Part shown: piece after piece, positions 47,301 through 62,300 of the stretch
Position numbering within the stretch: position 1 is the first letter of the stretch
Layout: every line of letters begins with the position of its first letter
Origin: Elusimicrobia bacterium HGW-Elusimicrobia-1
GTDB taxonomy: Bacteria; Elusimicrobiota; Endomicrobiia; PHAN01
Assembly: GCA_002841695.1 (NCBI GenBank)
Contig: PHAN01000007.1
Span: forward strand, 22,726 to 86,725
Direction of reading: 5' to 3'
Length of the DNA stretch: 64,000 nucleotides
The notes under the pieces: model-generated
The model's input: the letters and a program-made list of their open reading frames with translations, nothing else
Database searches by the model: none
What the model was told of the DNA's origin: nothing
Made by a program: the position numbers and the translations under genes

Positions 47301-50300
47301 GTGCGGGTCAGATTCTCTTATACATCCGGTTCGCAGTATTACTGGACATCCTCGTCGTGGACGACAAACACTCACGATCTTATCGACGCGACGCCCGCCG
47401 GATATGTCGGAGTATCCACATGGACGATTTCCATAACCACCGGTCTCGCGCAGGGAATACAGTATGCCGTGCGCTCCGTTGCCGTCGACGACGCGGCCAA
47501 CACGGAAACCGCTCCGAAAACCATTTACTTTACCTGCGACCGCGCGGGTCCCGTTGTATCGGTGACGTCGCCCACTGTGGGAGCTTTCTACGGCCCCAAC
47601 AATCCTCTGGCTACGATTACCGGCACTTCCTCCGACTCGCCGGCCGGTGTGTCGCGCACGGAACTCAGGATAATAAACGTAACCGACTCTCTGGCATGGA
47701 ACGCGATAGAATGGGTCGATTTGTCGCCGAGCACTTGGATTGCCGCCGCGGGAGCGAATAATTGGCAGGCCGCATCGCCCGCATGGACTCCGAACCGCAA
47801 CTTTACCGTGCAGGCCCGTTCGTATGATGCCGCCGGAAACTCCAACGAGAGCTCCATTATTTCGTTCATGTACGATTCTACCGCGCCCGTGGCCGGTCTT
47901 GTGGAACCCAACGCCGATTACGAATCGTCACTTGCGGTAATTACCGGCACGGCTTACGACACCGACCCGTCGGCCCCCGGAGTAAAGTCCGGGTTGAGCA
48001 AGGTCGAAGTAGCCGTTCTTCGCGGCGCGAATTACTGGGACGAGGGCGCGAATGATTTTACCGCCGGAGAAAAATGGTGGAACGCCGCCGGCGCCACGAA
48101 TTGGCAGTGGGAAGACGCCGAACTTAATTGGGAAGACGGCGTGGCCTATGTCGTGCGCGCCCGCGCCCTGGACCGCTCCGGTAACGTGTCGCCTCTTGCC
48201 GAAAAAGGGTTTACCTACGACGCCGCCGACGCGGTGGCCGTCACGACTTATCCCGTTGTCAATGGAAAATATTCGGCGCTGTCCGTCATAGCCGGCACGG
48301 CGTCCGACCCGGGTTCGTCGCCTTCGGGCACAAAAGACGTCTGGGTCGTTATGCGCAATCTTCAGACGAACCTTTACTGGAATCCCGTGTCCGGACTTTT
48401 CAATTTGCCGCCCGACCAGCCGACTTGGGGCAAGGTCGCGGGAATAAACAACTGGACGCTTTCGTCGTCTTCATATACTCTTGAGAGCGGAGTGCAGTAT
48501 AAGATTTGGGTTGAAGCGCGCGATAACGCAGGGCGCAATCCCGCCGACCCCGACTGGGCCGCCACGGGGCATCAATTCAGGTACGACACGCAGGCGCCGG
48601 TATCCAAAACGACCGCGCCTGTGCAGGGGCTTTACACTAAAAACGCCGTCACCGGAATATTCGGCACGACTAACGACACCGCCACCGGCGGCAGCGGAGT
48701 TAAGTATGTTATGTTCCGTATGCGCGGAAGCGATCCCGCCAACGAGTGGTGGTCGGGCGGCGCCGGATGGGCGGGCACGGACAATTCCTGGTTCTACGCC
48801 GACCTCACCGACGGCAATCCGGGTTTGTGGTGGAAAAATTTCGATCCTGTTCCTTTTGCCGCCGATTACTCTTACACTATATGGCCTCGCTCCGAGGACT
48901 GGGCCGTTCCATCGTCGAACGTGGAGACCGTCGCGTCGTCGGTTACGTTTGTTTTTGACCAGACCAATCCGGAGGCGTCCGTCCTCCATCCCGCAAATAA
49001 CGAGTGGTATAAAACCGTAACTTCGATAACCGGCACGGCCGACGATATTCTGCCCGCCGGCGCGGGCAAAGTAAGGAGCGGCTTGTCGCGCGCCGAGGTC
49101 GAAATAAAACGCCTTTCCGACGACTGGATTTATCAGAATGGCGGTTTCGCGCTGGTCGCGTCATCTTTCCACGTCGTTAACGTGTGGACGTCTTCGTGGA
49201 CTTTCTCTCCTTCAAATTACTGGACTAACGACACTTCTTACACTGTTCGAGCGCGCGCGTGGGACCGCGCTACGAACTCCGCCGTCTCGTCGGAAAACTA
49301 CATCATTTACGACACTTCGTCGCCCGCGTCGTACGTTACTCTCCCATTGTCGGACGCGGCTATAATGATTGCGCTGCCGACCATATCGGGCACGTCCGCC
49401 GACTGGGGCATAGGGCTTATGAAGGAATCCAAAGTCCGTCTCCAACGGGTTACCGTAGCCGATTCCGAACCCGGAACGGACGCGTGGTGGAGCGGCTCCG
49501 ACTGGGGAGGAACTTCGGATTCGTGGCTTGACGCCGCGTGGAACGCGGGTACCGGCGTGTGGTCTTTCCCGACGGCCGGGATAGAATTCGCCTATAACGG
49601 CGGTTACCGTCTCGACGTCCGCGCGCAGGATCGCGCCGGCAATTACGAAGTCGTCCCCGCGTCGCGCACATTCATTTTCCGTCCGCCGGCGGCGGTATCC
49701 GTCATCACTTCGCCGACACACGGCACATTCAGAAACGCGCTTGGCTCGATAGCCGGCACCGCTAATTCCGAAACGCAGACGCTTTTTTTCAGCGTACAAC
49801 GCGCCTCCGACAGCTACTTCCGCGCGGCTTCTTCGTGGACTGTCGACGAGACGTGGCTCAATATTTCCCCGTCGTCGCCCGCTTGGTCGTTTACGCCCGG
49901 CGATATTTTCGTGCATGGTTCGTCATACACGGCGCGTTCGCGGGGAAAGAACGCCTGGAATATATGGGAAAATCAAACGTTGATTTCTCCGCCGGCGGCC
50001 AACGCCGTAAGATTTACGTGGGACACCGCCGCGCCCGCCAGCGCGGTTCAGCGTCCGGCGTCCGGCGAATTCTATAACGCGCTGCTTACGCTTTCCGGCA
50101 CTGCCTCAGACGGCCTCGCGGGCATACGCTCCGTCGGAGTCCAGATTAAAAAGGGAACGGAATATTTCGTGATAGCCGCGTCCTCGTGGGCGCCGTCCGA
50201 GACGGAGGCCGCGTGGAACCCCGCCAATTTCTCCGCCGGCAACTGGCAGACGGTTATGGTTTCTTCCACCGCGGCCGCAGCGTGGACGGACGGAAACGAA

Positions 50301-53300
50301 TACTTCGTCAAATCCCGCGCCATCGACGATGTTTATCCCGTGCCCGGCAATCGCGAAGGCGACGGCTCCGGCAACGCGGGTCTTTACTTCCATTACGACG
50401 TTACGCGGCCCACCGCTTCGGTGACACGTCCCGCCGACGGCGGTAAATACAAAACACTCACGGTCGTCTCGGGAGCCATCGACGACAATCTGGTCGCGCA
50501 GAACTCCGTGCGCCGCGTGCAGGTTTATATCCGCGACCTCGGTCCGACTTCGGCCGGATATTATACGGGAAGCGGATGGCAGTCGGGACTTGTCTGGATA
50601 AGCACCGAGACGTCGGCCAATTTCAAGGTCTTTCAGTCGTCCTGGCAATATACTCTCGGCGACATCTGGACGAGCGGCAAGAAATATCTGGTAGTCGCCC
50701 GCGCCAAAGACCGCGCCGCCAATCAGCAGGACATTTTTGAAATCGGAACATCTTCCAACGCTTTCATATTCGATACCGGCGTTCCCGCCACGTTTGTCAC
50801 GCTGCCCGTCGGAACTTGGAGCAACTCTATAACGCAAATTTCAGGAACCGCCGCGGACACGCCCGCGTCTCCGTCGTACTCGGCGGGTATCACCGACGCC
50901 GGCGGCGGTAGTGTTCAACTCAACATCTACAACAAAACGCTCGCTAAATACTGGACGGGCGCCGACTGGACGGGCGTTACGCCGTCGACTTTCACTGCCG
51001 ACCCCGTTTCCGACCTGGCCGAGTGGAAATATGACATATCGGGATGGCTTTCCGACAACGAGTACGATGTGCGCGTGTGGGGCGCCGACGACATAGGAAA
51101 CGTCGAAGACGTTTCGGTTAAATACACCATAATTTACGACACTACTCCGCCGCTTTCCGTTATAAACTATCCGTCGGGCGGGCTGTCTTTCAAAACGCTT
51201 TCGGCGATTTCGGGAACCGCCGCCGCCGAACTGTCGGGACTTGACACCGTGGAAGTTCAGATTTCGTCGCGCCCCGCTTCCGGCGGTTCGTGGACGGTGA
51301 TGTCCGGATACAATTTCGTCGCGGTAAACAACGTGTGGCTGTCGTCGTGGTCGTGGACAAGCGGAATGCCGTCGTGGCAGGATTCGGCGGAGTATCGCGT
51401 AATCTCCCGCGCAAAGGATCGTGCCGGCAACACCGAGCTTACACTTTCCACAGTCACGTTTAAATTCGACGCCGTCCCGCCGACGATAAATATCACGATT
51501 CCCGGTGACAACCTTTGGTATTCGCCCAACGCCGTCGCCTCGGCAAAAACGCTCCCGACCATATCGGGCACGTCTTCGGATCTTATCAGCGGCACCACGA
51601 TGGTGTACATCAAAGTCCGCAATACCACCGACGGAACTTGGGTACTCCCCGATTGGACGCTTGTGGCGGGCACGGCGCCGTGGACTTACTCCACTCCCGC
51701 GCTTACTTACGATAAGAGATACGAAGTTTACGCGCAGGCGCTTGACCGCGCCGGCAATTTGTCGCCCGCCGCGACATCGGCGTTTATTTTTGACGCGTCC
51801 AGCCCTACCGCCTATCTTGTGCTGCCGAATGCGGACTTCCATAACGCGCTGCCCACGATAACGGGTTCCGCCTCGGAAAATTTACAGACGGCTCGCGCGC
51901 GGCTTGATAAAGCGCAAATCGCGATATTCAACACTTACGAAAGCGCGTGGTGGAACACGGCTTCGCGCGACTGGGATATCGCTGGCGAGGGCGACGCTTA
52001 TTTCGACGCTTACTCGGCAATTTCCGGAGCCGATTCCGGCGGATGGTACTCCATAGCGGCGACTACGCCCGTCTGGGCCGACGGCTTCACGTACATAGTA
52101 AAGACAAGAGTTCTCGACAGGGCCGGTAATATTTCTCCGTCGGTATCGCGGCAGTTTACTTACGACACGACCCGACCTGTGGCTAAACTCAACGCTCCGG
52201 CCGAATCAGCGTCGACGATAGCCAGAAAAGAACTCTCAAATATTGCCGGCACCGCGTCCGATACGACCCCCGGCAAAGTCGGCGAAGTGCAGATAAGAAT
52301 AGCCGACCGCAACGACACCGGCATTTACTGGTCGCCCGGCTCCGCCGATTTCATAGAATTCGCCAATCCGGACGCGGCGTGGTTCGTGGCGTTGTCGACG
52401 GACGCGCAGTGGACGGCGTGGAATTACGCTTTCAACGAGGATAAATGGTCGGAAGGCCGCACATACGGTATCGAGGCGCGCGCCGCGGACAGGTCGCTTA
52501 ACTACGATAACGTTTATTCCACGACGGCGTTCATTTGGGACCGCACCCCGCCTTCGTCCAATGCCAATTTCCCGGTAAGCGGCAACTCTTACAGGACAGT
52601 GGGAACCATATCGGGCACTGCGCACGACATGGCCGGAGCTCTCGTCGGAAGCGGAATATCCGACAGCACCAAAATAAAAATAGCCATCAGGAAGAATGAC
52701 AAGGAAACCAATCCGTGGTGGGATGGCGCGGGATTCACCGCGGCCGACGGCGCCCGCTGGCGCAGTGTAAGCAACCTTACGGATAATGGCTCCGGTGAAA
52801 ATCCCAGATACGGGTGGTATTACAATTTTACGTCGGGACTGACGAGCGGTTCGAGCTATTTCATACAGGCGCAGGCCTTCGACGTGGCCTTTAACACACA
52901 GGCCGTTACGGGTTCCTGCACTTTCTGGTTCGACAACGCCGAGCCGGATACTTTCGTGCAGCTGCCCGCCGACGAGTCGCCTCACAAATTCTATACGGCT
53001 CTTCCTACGATTTCAGGAACTTCGTACGACGCCACCGCCGGAGTGGATAAAGTAGAATTACACATACGCGACATAGCCGATGATAAACCCTGGCTCGGCG
53101 GCGGTTCGGGATGGGGCGCGGCCGGAGCCACTAATTATGTTTTGGCCTCGCTCTCGTCGGGCGGAACATTCTGGCAGTACATCGACGTGCCGCAGTGGTC
53201 CGTGGGCAAACTTTACCGCATATCTTCGCGCGGCACCGACAAGGTCACGTATCCGTCGAGTGTGGTCGAGACGTCCCTGTCTACAAGATTTGTAGTTGTG

Positions 53301-56300
53301 GAGGCGTCCGCGCCTGTTTCAAGATCCATTGTTCCGTCGATGGCGATAGACACCAAGTATTCGGCGCTTACTCAGCTTACCGGAACCGCGGTCGACTATC
53401 CTCTTGAATCCGGCGGACTCTATAAATCCGGACTTTCCAAAGTCGAACTTAAAATAGAGAACCTCACCGATAACGAATATTACGACGGCGGGACTTGGCA
53501 GCCGGGCTCCGCGCCCGGTTGGCTTGAATCCACGTTGTCGGGCGCCGGCGACGTCAGAGATTACCGTTATCCCGCAGCCGCGTGGGGTTCGTCGCCATGG
53601 TTGAGCGGACGGCGTTACAAAATAACGACCCGCGCTCAGGATTCGCTGGGGACTTACCAGTCGCCGGTCAGTTCCACGACTTTCATTTTCGACAATACTC
53701 CGCCGTCTTCAAATCTGTCGAGACCCGCGCCCGGCGCGTCGTATTCGTCCGATCTTTCGAGAATTTCCGGAACGGCGGTCGATCATTACAATCCGCTTAA
53801 CGCAGCCGTCGAGAAAGTGGAAATTTCAGTTTATCGCGACGAAAACGCCGACAATCCCGACCCCGGCGCTCCGGGCGCCGAGGATTACTGGTGGTACGGC
53901 TCGTCGTGGGTGTCCGTGGGAGCCGGCAACGCCGAGAAGTGGTTTGACCATACGAGCATCTGGACGATAGCGGGCGGCTCCAAGGGTTTCTATACCGATG
54001 TTATAGCCGCCGACGGCTGGGTCTCGGGCAAGACGTACAGGATAAGACGCCGCGCGTTCGACTTCCTGGGCAACGTAGAGCCGCCCGGCGTAGTTACGTT
54101 CTCCGTGGACAATATTCCGCCGACATCGCGGATAAACTATCCCGCCAACAATAACTCTTACATCAATCCCGCCGTGATATCGGGAACGGCCGCGGACGAT
54201 TCCACTACGTCGTCGGGCGTGAGTTATACCGAAATCCAGATTCACGACATAAGCGATATTAAAGGCGTGCAGGGTTCGTCTCTGGGCAAATGGAACGGCT
54301 CCAACTGGGCCGTTACGGATTCCACATATCTTGTCACTGCGCCGCTTACGCCCGGCGCCACGAAATGGCAATATACTTCGCTTCCCGCCAACTGGCCGTC
54401 CGACAGATGGTACCGCGTGACCGTTCGCGCGCGCGACGTCGCCGGCAACAAGGAAGAAGACAGCTTCGCGCTTTCGCAGGTGGAATTTTCCGTCGATAAT
54501 CAGCCGCCGGAGGCCTCGATAGTCGAACCCGGCCACGGCGCCGGCTACAGCCCCTCGAAAACGCTTGCTACAATATCCGGCACGGCCGTCGACGCCTTCT
54601 CCGGTCTTGACGGCACTCTTGTAAAAATAGTTATGCAGAACCTTCGCACCGGCAAATACTGGACGAGCGCGATGGATTGGACGGGCGACAATTACTGGGC
54701 GGATGTCATCACCGCATCCTCGACGGTGGGCGGCAAACTCGAATGGAATTATGTCAAGTCGTTCGGATGGCAGTCGGGACACAGATATAACATTGTCGTC
54801 TTCGGACGCGACAAGGCCGGCAATGAAAAGACCTACGGCGTTTCGTCATTTACCGTCGGAACGGATTCCGGCACTTTCACGTACGATTCGAGCGCCCCCG
54901 AGTTCGCGTTTACCAGACCGCTTCAGGGCGCGGCTACTCCCGTTTACAGCGCGCTGGCCACGATTTCGGGCACCGCTTCCGACAAGCCCGACGGCGCCGG
55001 AGATTATAATTCCGGCATAAAGCGCGTGGAATTGAGAGTTTCTTATCTTGCCGCCGGCGACACTTATTACTGGCAGGGCGGCGGCGGACCGGTTTACTGG
55101 AGCAGCGAGACCGTAACGGGTTTCTACGACAATACCGGCTCGTCCACGTGGACATATACGCATTCCAAGTTTGCCGACAATTCCGCGTGGCTCGACGGGC
55201 GGCTCTACCGTGTGGACGCCCGCGCCGAGGATAATTCCGACAACCAGTCGTCGTGGCGCAGACAGGCGTTCATTTACGACAGCGTGGCTCCTCCGGCGCC
55301 CGCCGTCAATCTTCCTCTGAACCTGCGCGCCTACGACACGCTGGCGTCCATAACAGGCACGGCGCTGGACGCCGATTCGCGCGTGGGCCGCGTGCAGATT
55401 TACATACAGAACATCTCGCGCGGCGCGACATACTGGAACGATGGCGCGGGGCAGTGGGTGGCTGCCGGCTCGCCCGTCTGGTTCGACGTGGGATCTTTCG
55501 ACGAAGCATTCGTTAACTGGACATACAACATACCCACGCCCGCGACCACACTTACCGACGGTCACACCTATGACATCGAAGCCCGCGCGTTCGACGCCGC
55601 CGGTTCGACCGGCGCAGCGTCCGGGATACGTCGCTTCTTCCATGATGTCACGAACCCCGCGTCGGTCATAGCGCCTCCGCCCGAAGTCGACAAGTACTAC
55701 AAAGAAATTGTAACGATATCGGGCACGTCCACCGACGCCACCGCCGGCATCAACAGCGTGAGCGCCGCCATTCGACGTCTGGACAACGATCAGTGGTGGA
55801 ACAACACCGCCAAGGAATGGGACGTCAACCCGCAATGGATAACCGCTTCCGTTAACGGCTCCGTCGGAGACAAGACACGTTCGTGGACGGCGGTCGTGGC
55901 CACCGAATGCTGGACGACAGGCGGTATTTCCGGCAACGGCTATAGTTTGAGAACCCGCGCGCGCGACTACGTCGCCAATGTCACTCATTACGAGGGCGGC
56001 ACCGCCGACGGTGCGATAAAAGTTACGCCTTTCTACATTGACCGCGACGCGCCTTCGTTCGCGATAGTTTCTCCCATACACAACAAAAAATACAGAGAAC
56101 TCGCCATTCTTACCGGAACGGCTTCGGATTCGCCCGCCGGAGTCAACAAAGTCGAAATCGCCGTGCGTCGCGTCGCTCCCGCCGGATACTGGGACGGCAA
56201 CAACACCTGGGTCGAAGAAATCGAATGGTCCACTGCGGCTTATGCCAATCCGGGCTGGAGTTACAGCAGAATCGCCGACGTATCAGGATGGACGTCGGGC

Positions 56301-59300
56301 GCTCAGTACGAACTCTATGTCCGCGTCCTCGACGCAGCCGGCAACCTTACGACGAACGCCACGTCCGCCTTCCAGATGGACTGGGAGTCGCCGTATTCGC
56401 GGATGGCCGAGCCGGGTCCGAATGCCGTGGCTTACAGATCCTCGGCGCTCTCTTCAATTTCGGGAACCGCCGCGGACGTTTCGCCGGGCACCGGCATATA
56501 CCAGATGCGCCTGCGGGTGCGTCGTTCCGACGGCAGGTGGTTCGACGGCCTCGGCTGGTCGGGCGCGGACACGTCGTGGCACTCCGACCAGATAACCATA
56601 ACGCCCGGCATTCCCGACGAGTGGACGAGAACCACATTCCCCGACGGAATGTGGCAGCCCGGATACTCTTACGTCATCAATGCCCGCGCCAAAGACCGGG
56701 TGGATTATCCGGCCAACAACAATCTTGAGATAGCATTTACTACCAGAACGTATTACTTCGACACGCTCGCGCCGGTTTCGTCGGTCAACTTACCGGCGCC
56801 CGGCACGGTCGCATCGCCCGTGTGGCGCAACACTCTTACCACGATTTCAGGCACCGTCGCCGACCCCGAGCAGACGGTCGACTATCCCGAAGGCGCCGCG
56901 CCGTCGGGCGCGCAGCGCGTGGAAATTTCCGTACAGCGTCATTCCGACGACAAATACTGGGGTTCGTCGGGATTTACTCTCGACAACTCGTCGTTCCACG
57001 TAACCGCGCTCAATTTGTCCACGTGGACTTACGCCATCGCCGACGCTTACTGGACTACACAAACGTCGTACACCGTCGTAAGCCGCGCGTACGACAACGC
57101 CGCCAATCTGGCCTGGGGCGCGACCAACTATTTTGTGTTCGATACGACTAAACCGGTTTCCGCCGTTACAATGCCTCCGGGAGTCCCCGACGAATACCCC
57201 GACGTATTCATAATTACGCAGGCGTCGGGTACCGCTTCCGACTTGTTCCCGGGCAAAATGTCCGGCGTAGAGATACTTATAACCCACATTCATCAGCAGA
57301 CGGAAGCGCAGACATTCTGGACGGGCTCCAACTGGGGCGGTTCCACGTGGCTGCCCGCGAATTACAATCAGGGAACCGGAATATGGACTTATCCCACCGC
57401 GGGAGTAACCTGGCAGACCGACCCGGAGTTCGACGGAGAAAAGTATCAGATTCGCGCCCGGGCCACGGACGAAGCCGGTAACGTTCAGGAGACGCCCTAC
57501 ACCCCGTCCACGATGCGTTTGCGTCCTCCGCGTCCCCGCTCGGTGATAACGACCGCCGTCGACGGCGCGTATTACACTTCGTTCGTATCCGTGGGAGGCA
57601 CCGCTTCCCAGGCGGCCACGGGTATCGGAGAGACGCAGTATGTGGGCATTCAGATAGAACGCGTTTCGGACGGCAAGTATTACACCAATAACTCCACGAC
57701 CACCAACGGCTACTGGATATCGCAGAGCACCTGGATGCGCGTAACGCCGGAACTGCCCAACTGGTCATTTACCGTAGAAACCTCGACTTTCATACACAGC
57801 CAACACTACAAAATTCGCAGCCGCGCGATATCCACGGAAAACGTGCCGGAATGGAACCCTCCGCCCCACGGCTCCGATGATCCCAACTCTCCGCCTTCGC
57901 CTAATATTGTTGTGACCATAGGCGTCGACAACCAGAATCCCAATGCTTCACTGCTGGAACCGTCGAGGGACTTCCATAAATCCGTAACAACTATATCGGG
58001 CACCGCCGAAGACGCGCCTTCCGGCGTTAACTCTATACAGATAAAAATCGCCCGTACCGACGGACATTACTGGCGAATATCCGATTCTTCGTGGACGGCC
58101 ACGGAAGTGTGGAACTCCACTTCGTCGTGGCAGGACGGAGAGTGGCAGGCGGCGCTTCCGGAAAATCCGTGGACGGAAAATACCACGTACTACGTTCGCG
58201 CCCGCGTTTACGACAGGGTCTCCCCGTCGCCGCTGCTGACTTTGACGAGCGAAAAAACTTTCGTCTATGACGTTTCCCTGCCGACGGCGGCCGTCACACT
58301 TCCCATCCACAGTGTTTCAACCAACGTGTATTCTTCGCTGCCGCAGATTGCCGGTACGGCGCGCGACTGGCCGAGCCGCGGAAATCTTGCAAACGTGGAA
58401 GTTATGCTCTACGCCAACACGCTTGACAACGCGGGCAAGTATTACAGGGCGTCTCCTCCGGGATGGACTTTTGCCGTCACGTGGAATACGGCGTCGGTCT
58501 ACGCTCTTAACAATGCGTCGTGGAGTTTTACCACGCCGACGCTGCAAAATGAAGCGCTTTATACCGTGACTGCCCGTTCGCTCGACAAGGCCGAAAACCA
58601 GCAGGTGAATTATGCCTTCGGCGTCTCGTCGGTAAACTTCAGGTACGACAATGCCGGCCCCGCGGCTTCAATAACCTTCCCCGCGTCTCCCTCGATAAAT
58701 CTTGAACACGTCGGCGGAGCATCCTTTGACTTTTTAGGCCAGATAACGGACAATCTTGCCGGAGCTTCGACCGCATATATACAACTGACGAAACTGCTGT
58801 CGGGCGATACTTACTACTGGACGGGCGTGGAATGGTCGTCGAATACGGTCGTAACGTTGTCCGCCGACGAACCTGCTCCCGCGAGTTTCGGCGGCTCGCC
58901 GGTTTCGTGGTCGTACAATATGAATAAGATCAACATGGAGTCCGACAGAGAGTACCGCCTCCGCGTGTACGCCTTTGACCACGCCAAACCGTTTGGCAAT
59001 CAGGGCGCGTGGACTTCGTATGATTTTGTCACCGATACCACGCCGCCTTTGTCGACGGTAAGATTCCCCGCCGACGGCGCCACTCATAAAAATCTTACGA
59101 TAATATCCGGAACCGCCCTGGGAGATCTTTCTGGCGTTGCTTCCGTGTCGGTTTCCATACAGCGTATCGACGGCGTGGCGGACGACGGCTGGTACTGGAG
59201 CCACTACGCCGGCGGCGGAAGCTGGGTGGATTATTCCACCGGAGCGCCGGCATCCGTGACCGCCGGACGCGGCCAGCGCGACTGGACGTATTCCATGGCG

Positions 59301-62300
59301 GATTCCAATTTTACGTCGGGCACAAGATACCGCGTTGTTTCACGCGCGAGGGACGCCGCGGGAAATTACGAAACGGTTATGTCTACGGTCGTCTTTATCT
59401 ACGACCGCACCGCCCCCGCAACAGGGATAACCGTGCCGGCCCTTTCATACTACGGCTCCGGCGACACGCAACTTCCGACTATATCCGGAACGTCGGCGGA
59501 TTTGCCCGCCGCGCTTTACTCCGGAGTGGACAAAGTTCTTGTCAGAATAAAACGTTCGCCCGATGTCGGACTGCCTTATTGGAGCGGAGCAACGAGCGCA
59601 TGGGTGGCCGGTTCCACGTGGACCGTCGTGACCGGCACCGACCCGTGGACTTTTGACGGCGGCGCTCTTTGGGATGACGGAAGAAGTTACGACATATATT
59701 CACGCGCTCTCGACTTTGCCGGCAACCTGTCCGGATGGACGACCAAGACCTTTATATACGACACGACTCTGCCTGTCGCGCGCCTGCAAAAACCGGCGGC
59801 GGCTTTCATCACAACGCTTCCGACGATATCCGGCACGGCGGCCGACCCCGCTTCCACCTACGCGAACCCGTCTCTTCTGGATAAAGTTCAGGTGGCTGTG
59901 CAGATTGATCCCACCGGCGACGGCAATTGGTGGAACGGCAGCGCTTTCGCGATAAGCCATCCGCCCGCGCCGGAGACGCCCGAGTGGATCAACGCCGAAG
60001 GAAATATCAACGGTTTTGCCGGTCCCGAGACGTGGTGGCTTGCCGACGCATCCACTCCGACCTGGCTAAACAACAACGAGTATCGCCTGAAAGTCCGTTC
60101 GCTCGACCGCTCCGGCAATGTTTCCACCGGCACCGTTCTCGAACAAATTTTCGTGTACGACACCGCCCGCCCCGAAGTGTCGATAACGACGCCGTCTCTG
60201 GCGTCATACAACGCGCTTGCCGAAATACGCGGCATAGCGGCCGACACCAACGCCAAGGGCTCCGTCAATAAAGTCGAGATAAGAATCAAAAACTACACCG
60301 CCGACGGCTGGTGGGACGGCGCGGGTTTTACCATTTCCGACGTCAACAGAGAAACGGCGTGGTTTACGCCCGCGAATCAATCGGGCAATTGGTCGCTGTG
60401 GATTCAGACGTTCACTTGGGCGAGCGGCAACTATTACGAGATAAACGCCCGCGCCGTGGATAACGCCGGCCTTTACACTCTGAATAACGCCACGCGCACT
60501 TTCCGTTTTGATGCCGAAGCGCCCAACACTTACGTGACCGTGCCCGCGCACGGCGTTTACGTCAGAACTCTCGGAGCGATTTCAGGAACCGCCCGCGATG
60601 TCCCTCCCGCGGCGTCGGGCACGAACTACGGCGGCACCGGCATCACACAGTCCACCATCGAAGTCGCCATACGCGACAACTACAGAATGCAGTGGTGGGG
60701 CGGCGGAGCGTTCAACGAGCCGTCGCCGCTGGCCCGCTCCTACGGCGGTTCCGTCGATACGGAACCCATCGAATGGTACCGCTCGGAATCCTTCCAGAAC
60801 GAGATACTTTCGGGCGCATCCTACTATGCCACGGCGCGAGCCCGCGACAACGCTCTTAATCAGGAGGCGTTCTACAACGTTCGCGGCTCGACATTTATCG
60901 TGGACACGACGCCTCCCCTGTCCGCGATGACGACACCTTACGCCACTCACCACAAAGTCCTTGCGACGATATCGGGCACGGCCGTTGACCCCGTTGCCGC
61001 CGCCGTCCGTCCGCTCGTAGCGGGTCTGCGGAATGTCGAACTTACAGTTTATGACGAAACGAACAATCAATTCTGGACGACCACCGGCTGGAACCCGCCC
61101 GGCGTCGGCATAGCGACGTGGACGGCGACGGGCACATCCGTCTGGACCTCGACGAATATTCCCGCGTGGGGCGACGGCATCGCTTATCGCATACGCTCGT
61201 GGGCGTCCGACAATGCCCTGCCTCTGCCGGGCAACGTTCAGTCGCCGGTCGCCGAGCATTACTTCATTTTCGATTCTTCCGCTCCCCGCGCGTTCTTCGA
61301 TTCAAGCATCGTCAACGGGGCGTTTTACCAGACACTGGGGGCCATAACCGGCACCGCCCGCGACTATCCCGTCGCCAACAACCGCGCGGGCATACAAAAA
61401 ATAGAAGTTTTAATAAGAGACGTCTCCGCCGACAAATACTGGTATTCGGGAATTTGGAACGATGCCGAACCGCCTTTGGGGGCATGGCCCACCGCAACTC
61501 TCGGCGGAGATCCGCAAGGGATTACAACGTGGAACTTTGCTTCCGTGCCGTCGTGGGCAAGCGGAAAAGATTACCAGATATCCGTGCGCGCGTGGGATAA
61601 CGTGACCAACAACTATCAATCGCCCGCGCTCGCCTACACGGTAAATATCGACACTCACCCGCCGGCTTCTCTTATCAATCTGCCGATAGAAGACAAAGGT
61701 TATTCGACGGGCGATCCGCTTGTTATGATAACGGGCACCTCGCGCGATTATCGTCCCGACGGGGCTTTCAAGTATTCCGGCGTTGCGGCTGCGGGCGTGA
61801 AAATTTCCGTCCGTCTCGACGAGTCGCCCTACAACTCCACGGATGCGTCGGCTTCCGATAAGTGGTGGGACTTCGGGACCAGCACGTGGATTGTCTACGA
61901 CAAATACGGCACGGCCGAAGAAACGGAACTGGCCACCCTCGGCACGGCGTCGGTGACGGACAATCCGTACCCGGGCGATCCGACACTGTCGTGGGAACTG
62001 GCGGCCCCCGAGTGGATTTCCGGCAAGCGTTACCGCATAAGGGCCCGCTCCGTCGACAATATCGGAAACGCCGAAACGCAGGTATCGACCAGAACCTGCA
62101 CGGTAGACATTCTGCCGCCTACCTCGCGGTCGGTGCGTCCCGCGCAGGGCGGACAGTACAACCTTTCGTCCAACGCGCTCACCACGCTTTCGGGAACCGC
62201 CATAGACGACTTGCCCGATAACGTCGACTATACGGATGTGAGAATATTCTACGACGACGGAGTGCGTTTCTACTGGCAGGGCGCCACGTGGGACACGCCT